64,000 nt of DNA from Bartonella tribocorum CIP 105476. GTDB taxonomy: Bacteria > Pseudomonadota > Alphaproteobacteria > Rhizobiales > Rhizobiaceae. Position numbers and translations under genes: made by a program. Positions 1-7,631 of the stretch are shown piece by piece. The number at the start of each line of letters is the position of its first letter. Within the stretch, counting starts at the first letter, position 1. Below the pieces are notes generated by a model that saw nothing but the letters and a program-made list of their open reading frames with translations, did no database searches and was not told the DNA's origin. The stretch spans positions 1,674,001 to 1,738,000 of the forward strand of contig NC_010161.1 in NCBI RefSeq assembly GCF_000196435.1, in the 5' to 3' direction.

Positions 1-849
1 CGTGGTTTCTTTGCTTCTTTCCAATCTGGCACACTTATCTCGGGTCAACTTCTTGCCAGTTTTATTATATTTATTCTAGCATCTTATCTCTCTGAAGATC
101 AGTTAAAAGCATGGGGATGGCGTATTCCTTTTGTGATTGGTGGATTTGGAGCACTCATTGCGATTTATCTACGTCGTGCACTCCACGAAACAACCACGAA
201 AGAAAGCCGCTCTCACAAACGCTCTGGTAGTCTTAAAGAACTTCTCACCAAACATACAAAAGCCGTTGTCGTAATTGCCTGCTTTGCATCAGGAGGGTCA
301 CTCACATTTTACACCTTCACGACTTATATGCAGAAATATCTGATCACAACCACCGGCTTTGATAAACATACCGCCACAACGATTATGACGGCTGTACTAT
401 TTATCTTCATCCTCTTCCAACCCATAGCGGGTATCATCGCCGATAAAATTGGAACAAAAACTTTACTCATCATTTGGAGTATACTCTCTATCATCTTTAC
501 CTTTCCTGGACTCTGGATAATCGGTAACACCCATAGTATATGGGTCGCTGTATGCGTTATTATTGGCTTGCTCTTCATTATGAGCATGTATACATCCATC
601 TCTGGTGTCGTAAAATCAGCCATGTTTCCCTCTTCCATACGTGCATTAGGCGTTAGCATCTCTCATGCCATCGGTAACGCCTTATTTGGGGGGTCTGCTG
701 AATATGTTGCGCTTGGATTAAAAAAATATGGTCATGAATCACTGTTTTATTTTTACATAACCATCGTGATGATCATGGCTTTCATTGCGCTTCTCTTTGT
801 CCCGAGTATGCGTAAAGGAGGCTACCTCCAAGAGGATGAAAAACATTAA
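1..849 (+). CDS. MFS transporter, 3' part (metabolite:H+ symporter type)
   Basis: The reading frame is open from base 1 to the stop at 847-849, so the 5' part lies outside the window. The visible 282 residues include several hydrophobic segments and the loop 'GWRIPFVIGG', which in the MFS metabolite:H+ symporter family (KgtP/ProP/ShiA-like) ends the sixth transmembrane helix. After it comes a basic cytoplasmic loop (HETTTKES, then a KRSGS stretch) and about six further membrane helices, the C-terminal half. It should be an inner-membrane proton-coupled importer of a small organic acid or osmolyte. The substrate cannot be read from this part; alpha-ketoglutarate permease-like is my best guess. 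A strong terminator hairpin follows within 20 bases. Confidence 0.85.
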   Translation, partial: RGFFASFQSGTLISGQLLASFIIFILASYLSEDQLKAWGWRIPFVIGGFGALIAIYLRRALHETTTKESRSHKRSGSLKELLTKHTKAVVVIACFASGGSLTFYTFTTYMQKYLITTTGFDKHTATTIMTAVLFIFILFQPIAGIIADKIGTKTLLIIWSILSIIFTFPGLWIIGNTHSIWVAVCVIIGLLFIMSMYTSISGVVKSAMFPSSIRALGVSISHAIGNALFGGSAEYVALGLKKYGHESLFYFYITIVMIMAFIALLFVPSMRKGGYLQEDEKH

Positions 850-864
850 CGCCCTCTATAAACG

Positions 865-891
865 AAAAAGCCCAAGAAATTGGGCTTTTTT
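865..891. terminator. Bidirectional rho-independent terminator
   Basis: A perfect 11-bp stem, AAAAAGCCCAA / TTGGGCTTTTT, with a GAAA tetraloop, followed by T. It lies between the 3' ends of the MFS gene (plus strand) and the DUF2853 gene (minus strand). Its A and T flanks give a U-tract in both directions, so it can end both transcripts. Confidence 0.9.
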
Positions 892-916
892 ATCATTGTC
901 ATAAATTTAATATTGT

Positions 917-1222
917 TTAAATTTTATGAAGTGCATTGAGTTGCTTAGCGACTAAATAATAAAAAGTTATACGACTTTTTCGACGCTCTCCAGCCATCAT
1001 CTCTGCAACTTTTGAAACAGCCATTTTAGCACTCTTCTCATCAGCTTCCAAAACATCTTGAACCCATTTTTCAACACGTTCTAACTCTTTTGGATCTGAC
1101 GTCGCAACAAGCGCTGCATCCTGCTTTTTCATCACCAAAGCTAAACGATGCTCAAGTCGTTCAACGGCTGCTGCATCAGGGTTTGAATCATATACTTTAA
1201 TATCTGCTAGATTATTTGTCAT
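917..1222 (-). CDS. DUF2853 family protein
   Basis: A 101-residue, charged, probably helical cytoplasmic protein. Its end, 'RRKSRITFYYLVAKQLNAL', and the preceding 'VAEMMAGERRKSR' resemble the DUF2853 family, a small conserved alphaproteobacterial protein of unknown function. The full family length is present and no membrane segment or signal peptide is visible. In transcription direction the start is preceded by GGAGAGGAGATG, a strong ribosome binding site. It is a single gene converging on the MFS gene, with ssrA diverging on the other side. Family assignment rests on motif recall, not a search. Confidence 0.75.
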   Translation of the reverse strand: MTNNLADIKVYDSNPDAAAVERLEHRLALVMKKQDAALVATSDPKELERVEKWVQDVLEADEKSAKMAVSKVAEMMAGERRKSRITFYYLVAKQLNALHKI

Positions 1223-1339
1223 TTTGCATCATCTCCTCTCCAAAAATGAGCGGCTATACTTTACAGCCGCCTGATATAGCTTCATAAATAATTAGAGGAT
1301 TAAAAATATTAACAACCCCCCCCTTTTCCTAAGACTGTT

Positions 1340-1676
1340 CTTCATCTATATTTAAAGAGCTGGCTTTCCAGCTATGGTAATAAATGGACGGTGAAATAAA
1401 CCTATTGGACCCGGGGGCGGTACCCGGCGCCTCCACCAAAGTATAAACAACCAAAATTATATTTTGGTGGGGGCGAAATAGGATCGACAAGGGTGTAAAG
1501 ATCGCTCTTTTACTCGGCATTGTACCACCGTTATCGGGCTAAATGAGTAGTTGCAAATGACAACTATGCGGAAGCACGTCTCGCTGCTTAAGGTAGTGTG
1601 AATGTTTCAAATTGACTCTTAAACCGTCGCAGGTTTAAGCGGGGTTGGAAGGCACCTGGCAACAGAAGCCTTCACT
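1340..1676 (+). ncRNA. ssrA: Transfer-messenger RNA, circularly permuted two-piece form (alpha-tmRNA)
   Basis: The acceptor piece comes first: T-arm GGACCCGGGGGCGGTACCC, then CGCCTCC (1428-1434), A and encoded CCA (1436-1438). The coding piece follows, starting GGGGGCGAAATAGGATCGAC at 1469; its GGGGGCG pairs with CGCCTCC to rebuild the alanine acceptor stem. The tag reading frame starts at GCA 1553 and reads ANDNYAEARLAA to TAA 1589-1591. The conserved GGCACCTGGCAACAGAAGCC block closes the coding piece near 1674. Gene order acceptor-spacer-coding is the permuted arrangement known from alphaproteobacteria. The RNA rescues stalled ribosomes and tags the nascent protein for ClpXP. The outer limits are approximate, especially the 5' end. 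Confidence 0.93.
1439..1468 (+). other. Intervening segment of the permuted tmRNA precursor
   Basis: These 30 bases lie between the CCA of the acceptor piece and the first G of the coding piece and should be removed during maturation. They hold a perfect 8-bp hairpin, ACCAAAAT (1450-1457) TAT ATTTTGGT (1461-1468), ending exactly at the mature 5' end of the coding piece. It is probably part of the processing signal. Confidence 0.7.
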
Positions 1677-1859
1677 TTGTTAAAATGTTATTGATTGATC
1701 TTTCAGACATTATCAGACATTATTTTTCGTGTTTTTTCGATTCAATGAGGTACCTTATAGACAAAATACCGCTCGTTTTTAAATGGATTCTCTTACACAA
1801 TATCAATAATACATCAATACGACCCATTCTGCTACGTGAAATAAAAGGAATAAACTTCG

Positions 1860-2405
1860 ATGATTACAGATCAAATCCGTTACGATATTCTCGTTCAGGA
1901 TGCGCTTCGTGGAGTTATCCGTAAAGTTTTATCGGAAGTTGCTAAAGCAGGTCTTCCGGGAAATCATCATTTTTTCATAACTTTTTTTACAAATGCCCCC
2001 GGTGTTAAAATCTCTCCTCGGCTAAAGAATCGCTATCCTGAGCAAATGACGATCGTTTTGCAACATCAGTTTAGAGATCTCAGTGTTTCAGAAACAGCTT
2101 TTGAAGTAACCCTCTCTTTCAGAGAAATTACTGAAAAACTCGTGATTCCTTTTACTTCCATTCAAGTCTTTTACGACCCAGTAGCAGCATTTGAAGCCGC
2201 ATTTGATCTTCCCTCAAAACTTCCCTCTGGAGAAAGTGAAGATGCAGAAAATACCCCTTCTACGCCCATCGCTCTATCAAACCAACAAAAACAAGAAAAT
2301 ACACCCACAAAAGAACAAAATCTCAGTACCAAGAAAGAACCATTAAATAACGATACAAAACAAAGTGCTGATGTTGTCTCGTTAGATTCTTTTCGGAAAA
2401 AATAA
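1860..2405 (+). CDS. sspB: SspB-alpha: ClpXP adaptor for tmRNA-tagged proteins
   Basis: A 181-residue protein of the alphaproteobacterial SspB family. Residues 1 to about 115 form the compact tag-binding domain (ITDQIRYDILVQDALRGV at the N-terminus; 'HHFFITFFT' and 'PEQMTIVLQHQF' further on). A low-complexity polar linker (about 120-170) follows. The last ten residues, VVSLDSFRKK, match the ClpX-docking tail of this family. It delivers tmRNA-tagged proteins to ClpXP. AAGGA about 10 bases upstream supports ATG 1860. It lies directly downstream of ssrA, so the tag and its reader are encoded side by side. Two small genes follow on the same strand with short gaps and are probably co-transcribed. 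Confidence 0.9.
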   Translation: MITDQIRYDILVQDALRGVIRKVLSEVAKAGLPGNHHFFITFFTNAPGVKISPRLKNRYPEQMTIVLQHQFRDLSVSETAFEVTLSFREITEKLVIPFTSIQVFYDPVAAFEAAFDLPSKLPSGESEDAENTPSTPIALSNQQKQENTPTKEQNLSTKKEPLNNDTKQSADVVSLDSFRKK

Positions 2406-2413
2406 ATTTTCTC

Positions 2414-2596
2414 ATGACTAAACCGGTAAATCTTCGCCAATTTCGAAAACAAAAAAAGCGTGCAGAAAAAGCTCTTCATGCTGAGGAAAATCGTTATCGT
2501 TTTGGACGAACAAAAACTGAAAAACTTTTCGAGCAACAAAAATCTTTCAAAACGCAAAAATTTCTTGATCAAAATCGTTTACAAAACGACAAATAA
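2414..2596 (+). CDS. DUF4169 family small protein
   Basis: A 60-residue, very basic, probably helical protein. 'VNLRQFRKQKKRAEKA' followed by 'AEENRYRFGRTKTEK' is the pattern of DUF4169, a small alphaproteobacterial family of unknown function, commonly next to SspB. It starts 8 bases after the sspB stop and is followed 10 bases later by the ribbon-helix-helix gene, so the three form one operon. No membrane segment is seen. The composition suggests nucleic-acid or ribosome contact, but that is only inference. Confidence 0.8.
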   Translation: MTKPVNLRQFRKQKKRAEKALHAEENRYRFGRTKTEKLFEQQKSFKTQKFLDQNRLQNDK

Positions 2597-2606
2597 AGGA
2601 GGGGAA

Positions 2607-2858
2607 ATGAACGAACATAATTCTATCGATTGGTCAAAAGTTACGCCACAAAAAATATCTGTTCGCGTTGATGGACACGCAACAAGTGTCTCTTTAGAAC
2701 CGCCATTTTTAGATATTCTCAAAGATATAGCCCGCAAAAAAGGACAATCTTTAGCCTTTATTATCACTGATATTGATAGCCAAAGACCACAACAAGTCAA
2801 TCTTTCGGCCTCGTTACGTGTTTACGCTCTTCAAAGTATTCTGACAAAACGTCTTTAA
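2607..2858 (+). CDS. Ribbon-helix-helix domain protein
   Basis: I place the start at ATG 2607, because AAAGGAGGGG lies 5 bases before it; an earlier in-frame ATG overlaps the upstream gene. The 83-residue product has a ribbon-helix-helix fold of the PF13467 type: a beta strand (PQKISVRVDGHATSVSLE), then helix (PPFLDILKDIARKKGQS), then a C-terminal helix rich in leucine and arginine (ASLRVYALQSIL). Members are small putative DNA-binding proteins found near sspB in Rhizobiales. The target is unknown; autoregulation of the sspB operon is possible. Confidence 0.8.
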   Translation: MNEHNSIDWSKVTPQKISVRVDGHATSVSLEPPFLDILKDIARKKGQSLAFIITDIDSQRPQQVNLSASLRVYALQSILTKRL

Positions 2859-2968
2859 TACTTACTTTTGTTTTAACATCTCTCGTTCAATGAGGACTGT
2901 TGTAGCTTTTAAAAGAAAAGTTTTTTAAATCTAGCACTTTAATGAAAAAAAGATTACAAAAAGGTATA

Positions 2969-5305
2969 ATGAATAATTTTTCCGATCACATACCTTTCTT
3001 TGAAGAAGATACCCCCCCAGCCCATGATGAGGAAAACTCGGGGTTTTCTTTCCCTGTTCTAAAAGAAAAAAAATCATATAACACAGACTATTTAGGACAA
3101 CTCAATCCAGAACAGCAACAAGCTGTTATAAATACTGAGGGACCTCTTTTAGTTCTTGCAGGTGCTGGTACTGGAAAAACACGCGTTTTAACAACCCGTA
3201 TTTCTCACATTCTGCGCTCTGGGCTTGCCTCTCCTCAACAAATACTCGCTGTCACTTTCACCAACAAAGCAGCCCGTGAAATGAAAATACGTATTGGTGA
3301 ACTCATTGGTGAAGTTGTTGAAGGGATGCCTTGGCTTGGAACTTTTCATTCCACTGGTGCTAAAATTTTACGCCGCCACGCAGAGCTTGTTGATTTAAAA
3401 AGAAACTTTACAATTCTCGATAGTGATGATGTTCTTCGACTTTTAAAACAGCTTATTCAAGCTGCAGGCTTAGACGATAAACGTTGGCCCGCACGAAATC
3501 TTGCCATGATGATTGATTCTTGGAAAAATCAAGGTTTTTCACCAGTACATATCTCAAAAAGTGAGGCGCATTCTTTTGGTAACGGTATGGGACGCGAACT
3601 TTATCGCAGCTATCAAAATCGACTAAAAGATCTTAATGCTTGTGATTTTGGCGATCTTCTGCTTCATTCTATCTCTATCTTCCAACACAATCCAGATATT
3701 CTTCGCGAATATCATTCTCAATTTCGCTATATTCTTGTCGATGAATATCAAGATACAAATACAGCACAATATCTTTGGCTTCGCCTTTTGGCACAACATC
3801 CTCAAGATCAAAATGTTAATCTTTGTTGTGTTGGCGATGATGATCAATCCATTTATGGATGGCGTGGTGCAAAAGTCGAAAACATATTACGATTTGAAAA
3901 AGATTTTCCTTCTGCCAAAATTATTCGTCTAGAACGCAATTATCGCTCAACATCCCATATTCTTAAAGCCGCCTCCCATCTGATTGCGCATAATGAAGAA
4001 CGGCTGGGAAAAGTTCTTTTTTCTGCTCAAATAAAGAGTGAAGAAGAAAAAGTAAAAATTCATTCAGCATGGGATTCGGCAGAAGAAGCACGAGCAATCG
4101 GAGAAGAAATCGAACGCGCCCAACAAAGCGGTCATGCATTAAATCATATGGCTATATTGGTACGCGCCTCATTTCAAATGCGTGAATTTGAAGATCGCTT
4201 TGTAACACTTGGACTTAACTATCGCGTCATTGGTGGTCCACGTTTTTATGAGCGAATGGAAATACGTGATGCCATGGCTTATTTACGCGTTGTTGTCCAC
4301 CCTGCTGATGATTTAGCTTTTGAGCGTATTATTAATACACCTAAACGCGGCATAGGAGACGCAACTCTGCGCATTCTTTATGAGAGTGCGCGCGCACGTG
4401 CTGTTTCTCTTTTTTCCGCTGCCGCTGATATCATTGAAACAGATGAGCTCAAACCTAAAGCACGCAGTGCTTTACGAAGCCTTATTGAAAATTTCCGCCG
4501 CTGGCAAAATATGCTGCAATGTACACCCCATAGAGAGCTTGCCGAGATCATCCTTGACGATTCTGGTTATACAACCATGTGGTTAGAAGATCGCTCACCA
4601 GAAGCGCCCACACGGCTAGAGAACCTTAAAGAAATGATCCGTTCCATAGAACAATTTGAAAATCTTCAAAACTTTTTAGAACATGTTGCACTGGTTATGG
4701 AAACGGAAAATAATGAAAACATGGATGCCGTCAACATCATGACACTTCATTCCGCTAAAGGGCTTGAATTTGAAACAGTTTTTCTTCCAGGCTGGGAAGA
4801 AGGGCTCTTTCCCCACCAACGCTCATTAGATGAAGGTGGACGCTCAGGACTAGAAGAAGAACGGCGCCTTGCTTATGTGGGGCTTACAAGAGCAAAAAAA
4901 CATCTACATATATGGTTCGTATCCAACCGTAGAGTTCACGGACTTTGGCAATCTGCTCTTCCCTCCCGTTTTCTAGATGAATTACCAGCAGAACATATAG
5001 AAGTCATAGCCATGGAAACATCTTATGGTGGTTATGGGAAATCCTCCTTTCAACATCATGATTTCTTTTATAATGACTATGCAACACCAAGACAAAAGCG
5101 TGCACAAAAAAACAAAAATATTGAAGGCAAAATTATCGCTCAATCAGTCTCTGAAGCACCATCAAATTTTGCAATCAATGATCGAATTTTTCACATAAAA
5201 TTTGGTTATGGGCACATTACAGCGATAGACGACCATAAATTGACAATTATGTTTGAAAAAGCTGGAGAAAAGCGTGTACTGGATAATTTTGTAGACAAAG
5301 CTTAA
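2969..5305 (+). CDS. uvrD: DNA helicase II, UvrD/PcrA family
   Basis: A superfamily 1A 3'-5' helicase for nucleotide excision and mismatch repair. Motifs: Walker A AGAGTGKT (about 64-71), 'AVTFTNKAAREMK', Walker B region VDEYQDTNTAQY (about 257), GDDDQSIYGWRGA (about 289), 'ERNYRST', 'MTLHSAKGLEFE' and 'EERRLAYVGLTRAKK'. The C-terminus keeps the short UvrD tudor-like segment (FHIKFGYGHITAI). I prefer ATG 2969, 778 residues, because AAAAAGG precedes it at proper spacing; ATG 2942 is in frame but has no ribosome binding site. The first 40 residues are acidic and unconserved. It is convergent with the acetyltransferase gene and about 110 bases after the ribbon-helix-helix gene. Confidence 0.95.
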   Translation: MNNFSDHIPFFEEDTPPAHDEENSGFSFPVLKEKKSYNTDYLGQLNPEQQQAVINTEGPLLVLAGAGTGKTRVLTTRISHILRSGLASPQQILAVTFTNKAAREMKIRIGELIGEVVEGMPWLGTFHSTGAKILRRHAELVDLKRNFTILDSDDVLRLLKQLIQAAGLDDKRWPARNLAMMIDSWKNQGFSPVHISKSEAHSFGNGMGRELYRSYQNRLKDLNACDFGDLLLHSISIFQHNPDILREYHSQFRYILVDEYQDTNTAQYLWLRLLAQHPQDQNVNLCCVGDDDQSIYGWRGAKVENILRFEKDFPSAKIIRLERNYRSTSHILKAASHLIAHNEERLGKVLFSAQIKSEEEKVKIHSAWDSAEEARAIGEEIERAQQSGHALNHMAILVRASFQMREFEDRFVTLGLNYRVIGGPRFYERMEIRDAMAYLRVVVHPADDLAFERIINTPKRGIGDATLRILYESARARAVSLFSAAADIIETDELKPKARSALRSLIENFRRWQNMLQCTPHRELAEIILDDSGYTTMWLEDRSPEAPTRLENLKEMIRSIEQFENLQNFLEHVALVMETENNENMDAVNIMTLHSAKGLEFETVFLPGWEEGLFPHQRSLDEGGRSGLEEERRLAYVGLTRAKKHLHIWFVSNRRVHGLWQSALPSRFLDELPAEHIEVIAMETSYGGYGKSSFQHHDFFYNDYATPRQKRAQKNKNIEGKIIAQSVSEAPSNFAINDRIFHIKFGYGHITAIDDHKLTIMFEKAGEKRVLDNFVDKA

Positions 5306-5361
5306 CGAAAGAAAAACATGATCAGTTTTTTCAAAAGGTCACTTTATTTTATTCTGAATGT

Positions 5362-5991
5362 CTATTTCCATTTGCGAACAAAAGCTCCAATGGGTAAATT
5401 TTGCATATCAGGCAATGCGTTGTAAATTTTATCAAGCGACCAATCCCACCAAGCCATATCTAAAAGATCTTCTATCACATGCGTGGAAAAACGCATCCGC
5501 AAGCGTTTAGCAGGAACCCCAACAACAATCGTATAAGGCATCACATCTTTCGTTATAACAGCATTGGCTCCAATAATTGCCCCATGTCCCACTGTTATCC
5601 CAGGCATAATAACCGCTCCGTGCCCAATCCACACATCATGTCCAATGATAACGCGTTTTTCACACCGCCTTTCACGAAAAGAACGATCGAGTGTCCTATA
5701 ACGAAAATATTCGTTTGGACGATAGGTTATTTTATGCGTTGAAACGCGCTCCATGGGATGCTCCAACGCATTCATCCGTACATGCGATGCAATAGAACAA
5801 AAACGCCCAATATCGCTATAAATAGCCTCACTATTCCGTTCTAAATAAGAAAAATCTCCAACGGTTACATCCCGTAAAATCACCCGCTCATTAATTTCCA
5901 CATAGCGCCCTAATTTACAACCATGCAGCCGTGCTGTCGTATGAATACGGGGATTACTTTCATGAAATCGCAGATCATTCTCAATATTCAT
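5362..5991 (-). CDS. Hexapeptide-repeat (LbH) acetyltransferase, phosphonate/xenobiotic type
   Basis: A left-handed beta-helix acyltransferase. It shows hexapeptide repeats (TTARLHGCKLGRYVEINERV, 'VTVGDFSYLE', 'IYSDIGRFCSIASHVRM') and the C-terminal 'IGHDVWIGHGAVIMPGITVG' and 'GAIIGANAVITKD' of the CatB/Vat/DapH-like family. The 'EHPMERVSTHKITY' insertion and the AWWDWS C-terminus resemble the group annotated in phosphonate operons (TIGR03308-like), although no phn genes are nearby. I choose the internal ATG at 5991 (209 residues) because GGAAGG lies 6 bases upstream. An ATG 10 codons earlier is possible. It is a single gene convergent with uvrD. The acceptor substrate is unknown. Confidence 0.85.
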   Translation of the reverse strand: MNIENDLRFHESNPRIHTTARLHGCKLGRYVEINERVILRDVTVGDFSYLERNSEAIYSDIGRFCSIASHVRMNALEHPMERVSTHKITYRPNEYFRYRTLDRSFRERRCEKRVIIGHDVWIGHGAVIMPGITVGHGAIIGANAVITKDVMPYTIVVGVPAKRLRMRFSTHVIEDLLDMAWWDWSLDKIYNALPDMQNLPIGAFVRKWK

Positions 5992-6132
5992 AATATTGCC
6001 TTCCATCAATTGTTTCATCAAGAAATATGGGAAGACATACCAACCAAACCCATAAAATCAACCGTGAAACAAACATTGCAAAACAAACCAGCCAATGCTA
6101 GAATTTTTTGGCACTTTTAAGAGAGAAAAGCG

Positions 6133-6714
6133 ATGAAAAATGTAATCCGCATCTTCAGCCTAACAGTTATATTTCTTGGGGGGGTTTTTATTTATGATAT
6201 ATTTGTAAATAAGCCTTTAGGTGATAACTTTACTCTCACTGATTCAAATGGAAAAACGATTACCGAAGCTGATGTCCGCAGTAAACCTTCAATTATTTTC
6301 TTCGGTTTTACAATGTGCCCTGAAATCTGTCCTACGACATTGATGAATCTTGATCGATGGCTTACAGCCCTTGGACCTAAAGCGGATAAATTAGGAAAAT
6401 GGTTTGTGACTGTTGATCCTGAACGTGACACCCCTGAAGTACTTCATGAATATCTCAGTAATTTTACCAATGAAATTGTTGGCATTAGTGGAGATCCTGA
6501 AAAAGTTCATAAAATGGTCAATTCTTTCAACATCGTTGCTGAAAAAGTGCCTGGGACAGATGGAAACTATACTTACGATCATACGGCAGCAATTTTTTTA
6601 CTCAAAAAAGGCGGAAAGTTAGCAGGTGTTATCCGTTATGAACCCAAAGAAGACGACAATGAATTAAAAGACGAAATCACCATTGAACGACTCAAAAAAC
6701 TTGTCTCAAACTAA
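6133..6714 (+). CDS. SCO1/SenC family copper chaperone
   Basis: A membrane-anchored thioredoxin-fold protein for assembly of the CuA site of cytochrome c oxidase. It has an N-terminal transmembrane anchor (VIRIFSLTVIFLGGVFIYDIF), the copper-binding CxxxC in 'GFTMCPEICPTT', 'VTVDPERDTPEVL' and the third ligand His in 'TYDHTAAIFLL'. All three copper ligands are present. At 193 residues it is of normal family length. GAGAGAAAAGCG precedes ATG 6133. prmA follows 30 bases later, so the two may be co-transcribed. Confidence 0.92.
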   Translation: MKNVIRIFSLTVIFLGGVFIYDIFVNKPLGDNFTLTDSNGKTITEADVRSKPSIIFFGFTMCPEICPTTLMNLDRWLTALGPKADKLGKWFVTVDPERDTPEVLHEYLSNFTNEIVGISGDPEKVHKMVNSFNIVAEKVPGTDGNYTYDHTAAIFLLKKGGKLAGVIRYEPKEDDNELKDEITIERLKKLVSN

Positions 6715-6744
6715 ATAAAAAGCCGATTATAAAGAAAGAACAAG

Positions 6745-7614
6745 ATGTCACAGCAAATTCGTCTGTATTATACTGCTCCTAAAAGTGAAGCAGAACGATT
6801 TTATACGCTTATAGAAATAGCTTTTGAGGAAGAAGGATATCCTCTGGCTCTTGTAGAGATAGACGAAAAAAATGCTGTATATGAGCTTTCTCTGTATATC
6901 GATCAAGATAATCAAGAGCGTATTTCGAAGCATTTTGCAAAAATCCTTTCTATAGATCCCCATGAAATTAACCATGAAGTTTTACCTAATATTGATTGGG
7001 TACAAAAAAGTCTAGAAGGACTACAACCTGTACATGCTGGTCCTTTTTTCCTTCATGGAAGCCATAACCGTAATGACATCCCACAAGGTGTTTTTCCTAT
7101 TGAAATTGATGCGAATCAAGCTTTTGGCACTGGACATCATGGAACAACAGCAGGTTGTTTGGAAATGATTGCCAAAGTCATAAAACACGAAAATCCACAA
7201 AATGCCCTTGATCTTGGAACAGGCAGTGGAGTCTTAGCCATTGCCATAGCAAAGCTCAAACCTATTGCTATACTTGCAACTGATATTGATCCAATCGCTA
7301 TCAAAGTTGCACAACACAATATGGCACTCAATGGCGTAGAAAAATATATTACAGCAATTACAGCAACAGGTTTTACCCATAATGAAATTACATCACGTGC
7401 GCCCTTTGATCTCATCATTGCCAATATCCTTGCCAATCCGCTTATTGAACTTGCACCAGAAATGGTTCAAGTACTTCAAAAAGGTGGATCACTTATACTC
7501 TCTGGAATTCTTGAAGAACAACATGATCTTGTCTTGGAAGCTTATGTAAAACAGGGACTTAAATATCTTGAAACATACCACCGTCAAGGATGGGTTACAA
7601 TACATCTTAAATAA
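6745..7614 (+). CDS. prmA: Ribosomal protein L11 methyltransferase
   Basis: PrmA trimethylates ribosomal protein L11. An N-terminal ferredoxin-like substrate-recognition domain (1 to about 85) is followed by a Rossmann methyltransferase domain: 'FGTGHHGTTAGCLEM', SAM motif I 'ALDLGTGSGVLAIAIAKL', acidic 'ATDIDPIAIKVAQHN' and the NPPF-like catalytic motif as 'IIANILANPLIELAP'. Length 289 is normal. It lies between the SCO gene and aminopeptidase P on the same strand with gaps of 30 and 17 bases. A prmA-aminopeptidase P pair also occurs in other Rhizobiales. Confidence 0.95.
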   Translation: MSQQIRLYYTAPKSEAERFYTLIEIAFEEEGYPLALVEIDEKNAVYELSLYIDQDNQERISKHFAKILSIDPHEINHEVLPNIDWVQKSLEGLQPVHAGPFFLHGSHNRNDIPQGVFPIEIDANQAFGTGHHGTTAGCLEMIAKVIKHENPQNALDLGTGSGVLAIAIAKLKPIAILATDIDPIAIKVAQHNMALNGVEKYITAITATGFTHNEITSRAPFDLIIANILANPLIELAPEMVQVLQKGGSLILSGILEEQHDLVLEAYVKQGLKYLETYHRQGWVTIHLK

Positions 7615-7631
7615 ATGAAAAGGACGTTGTT

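Noticed and set aside
324..659. 111-codon minus-strand frame inside the MFS gene
   Set aside because: Antisense shadow of the transporter reading frame; no ribosome binding site and no family resemblance.
1316..1323. C8 run upstream of ssrA
   Set aside because: Short homopolymer in a non-coding leader with no sign of function.
1329..1520. 63-codon minus-strand frame across ssrA
   Set aside because: It lies entirely over the tmRNA gene and is explained by it.
2171..2572. 133-codon minus-strand frame opposite sspB and DUF4169
   Set aside because: Phe/Ser-rich composition is the complement of Lys/Glu-rich coding sequence; a shadow.
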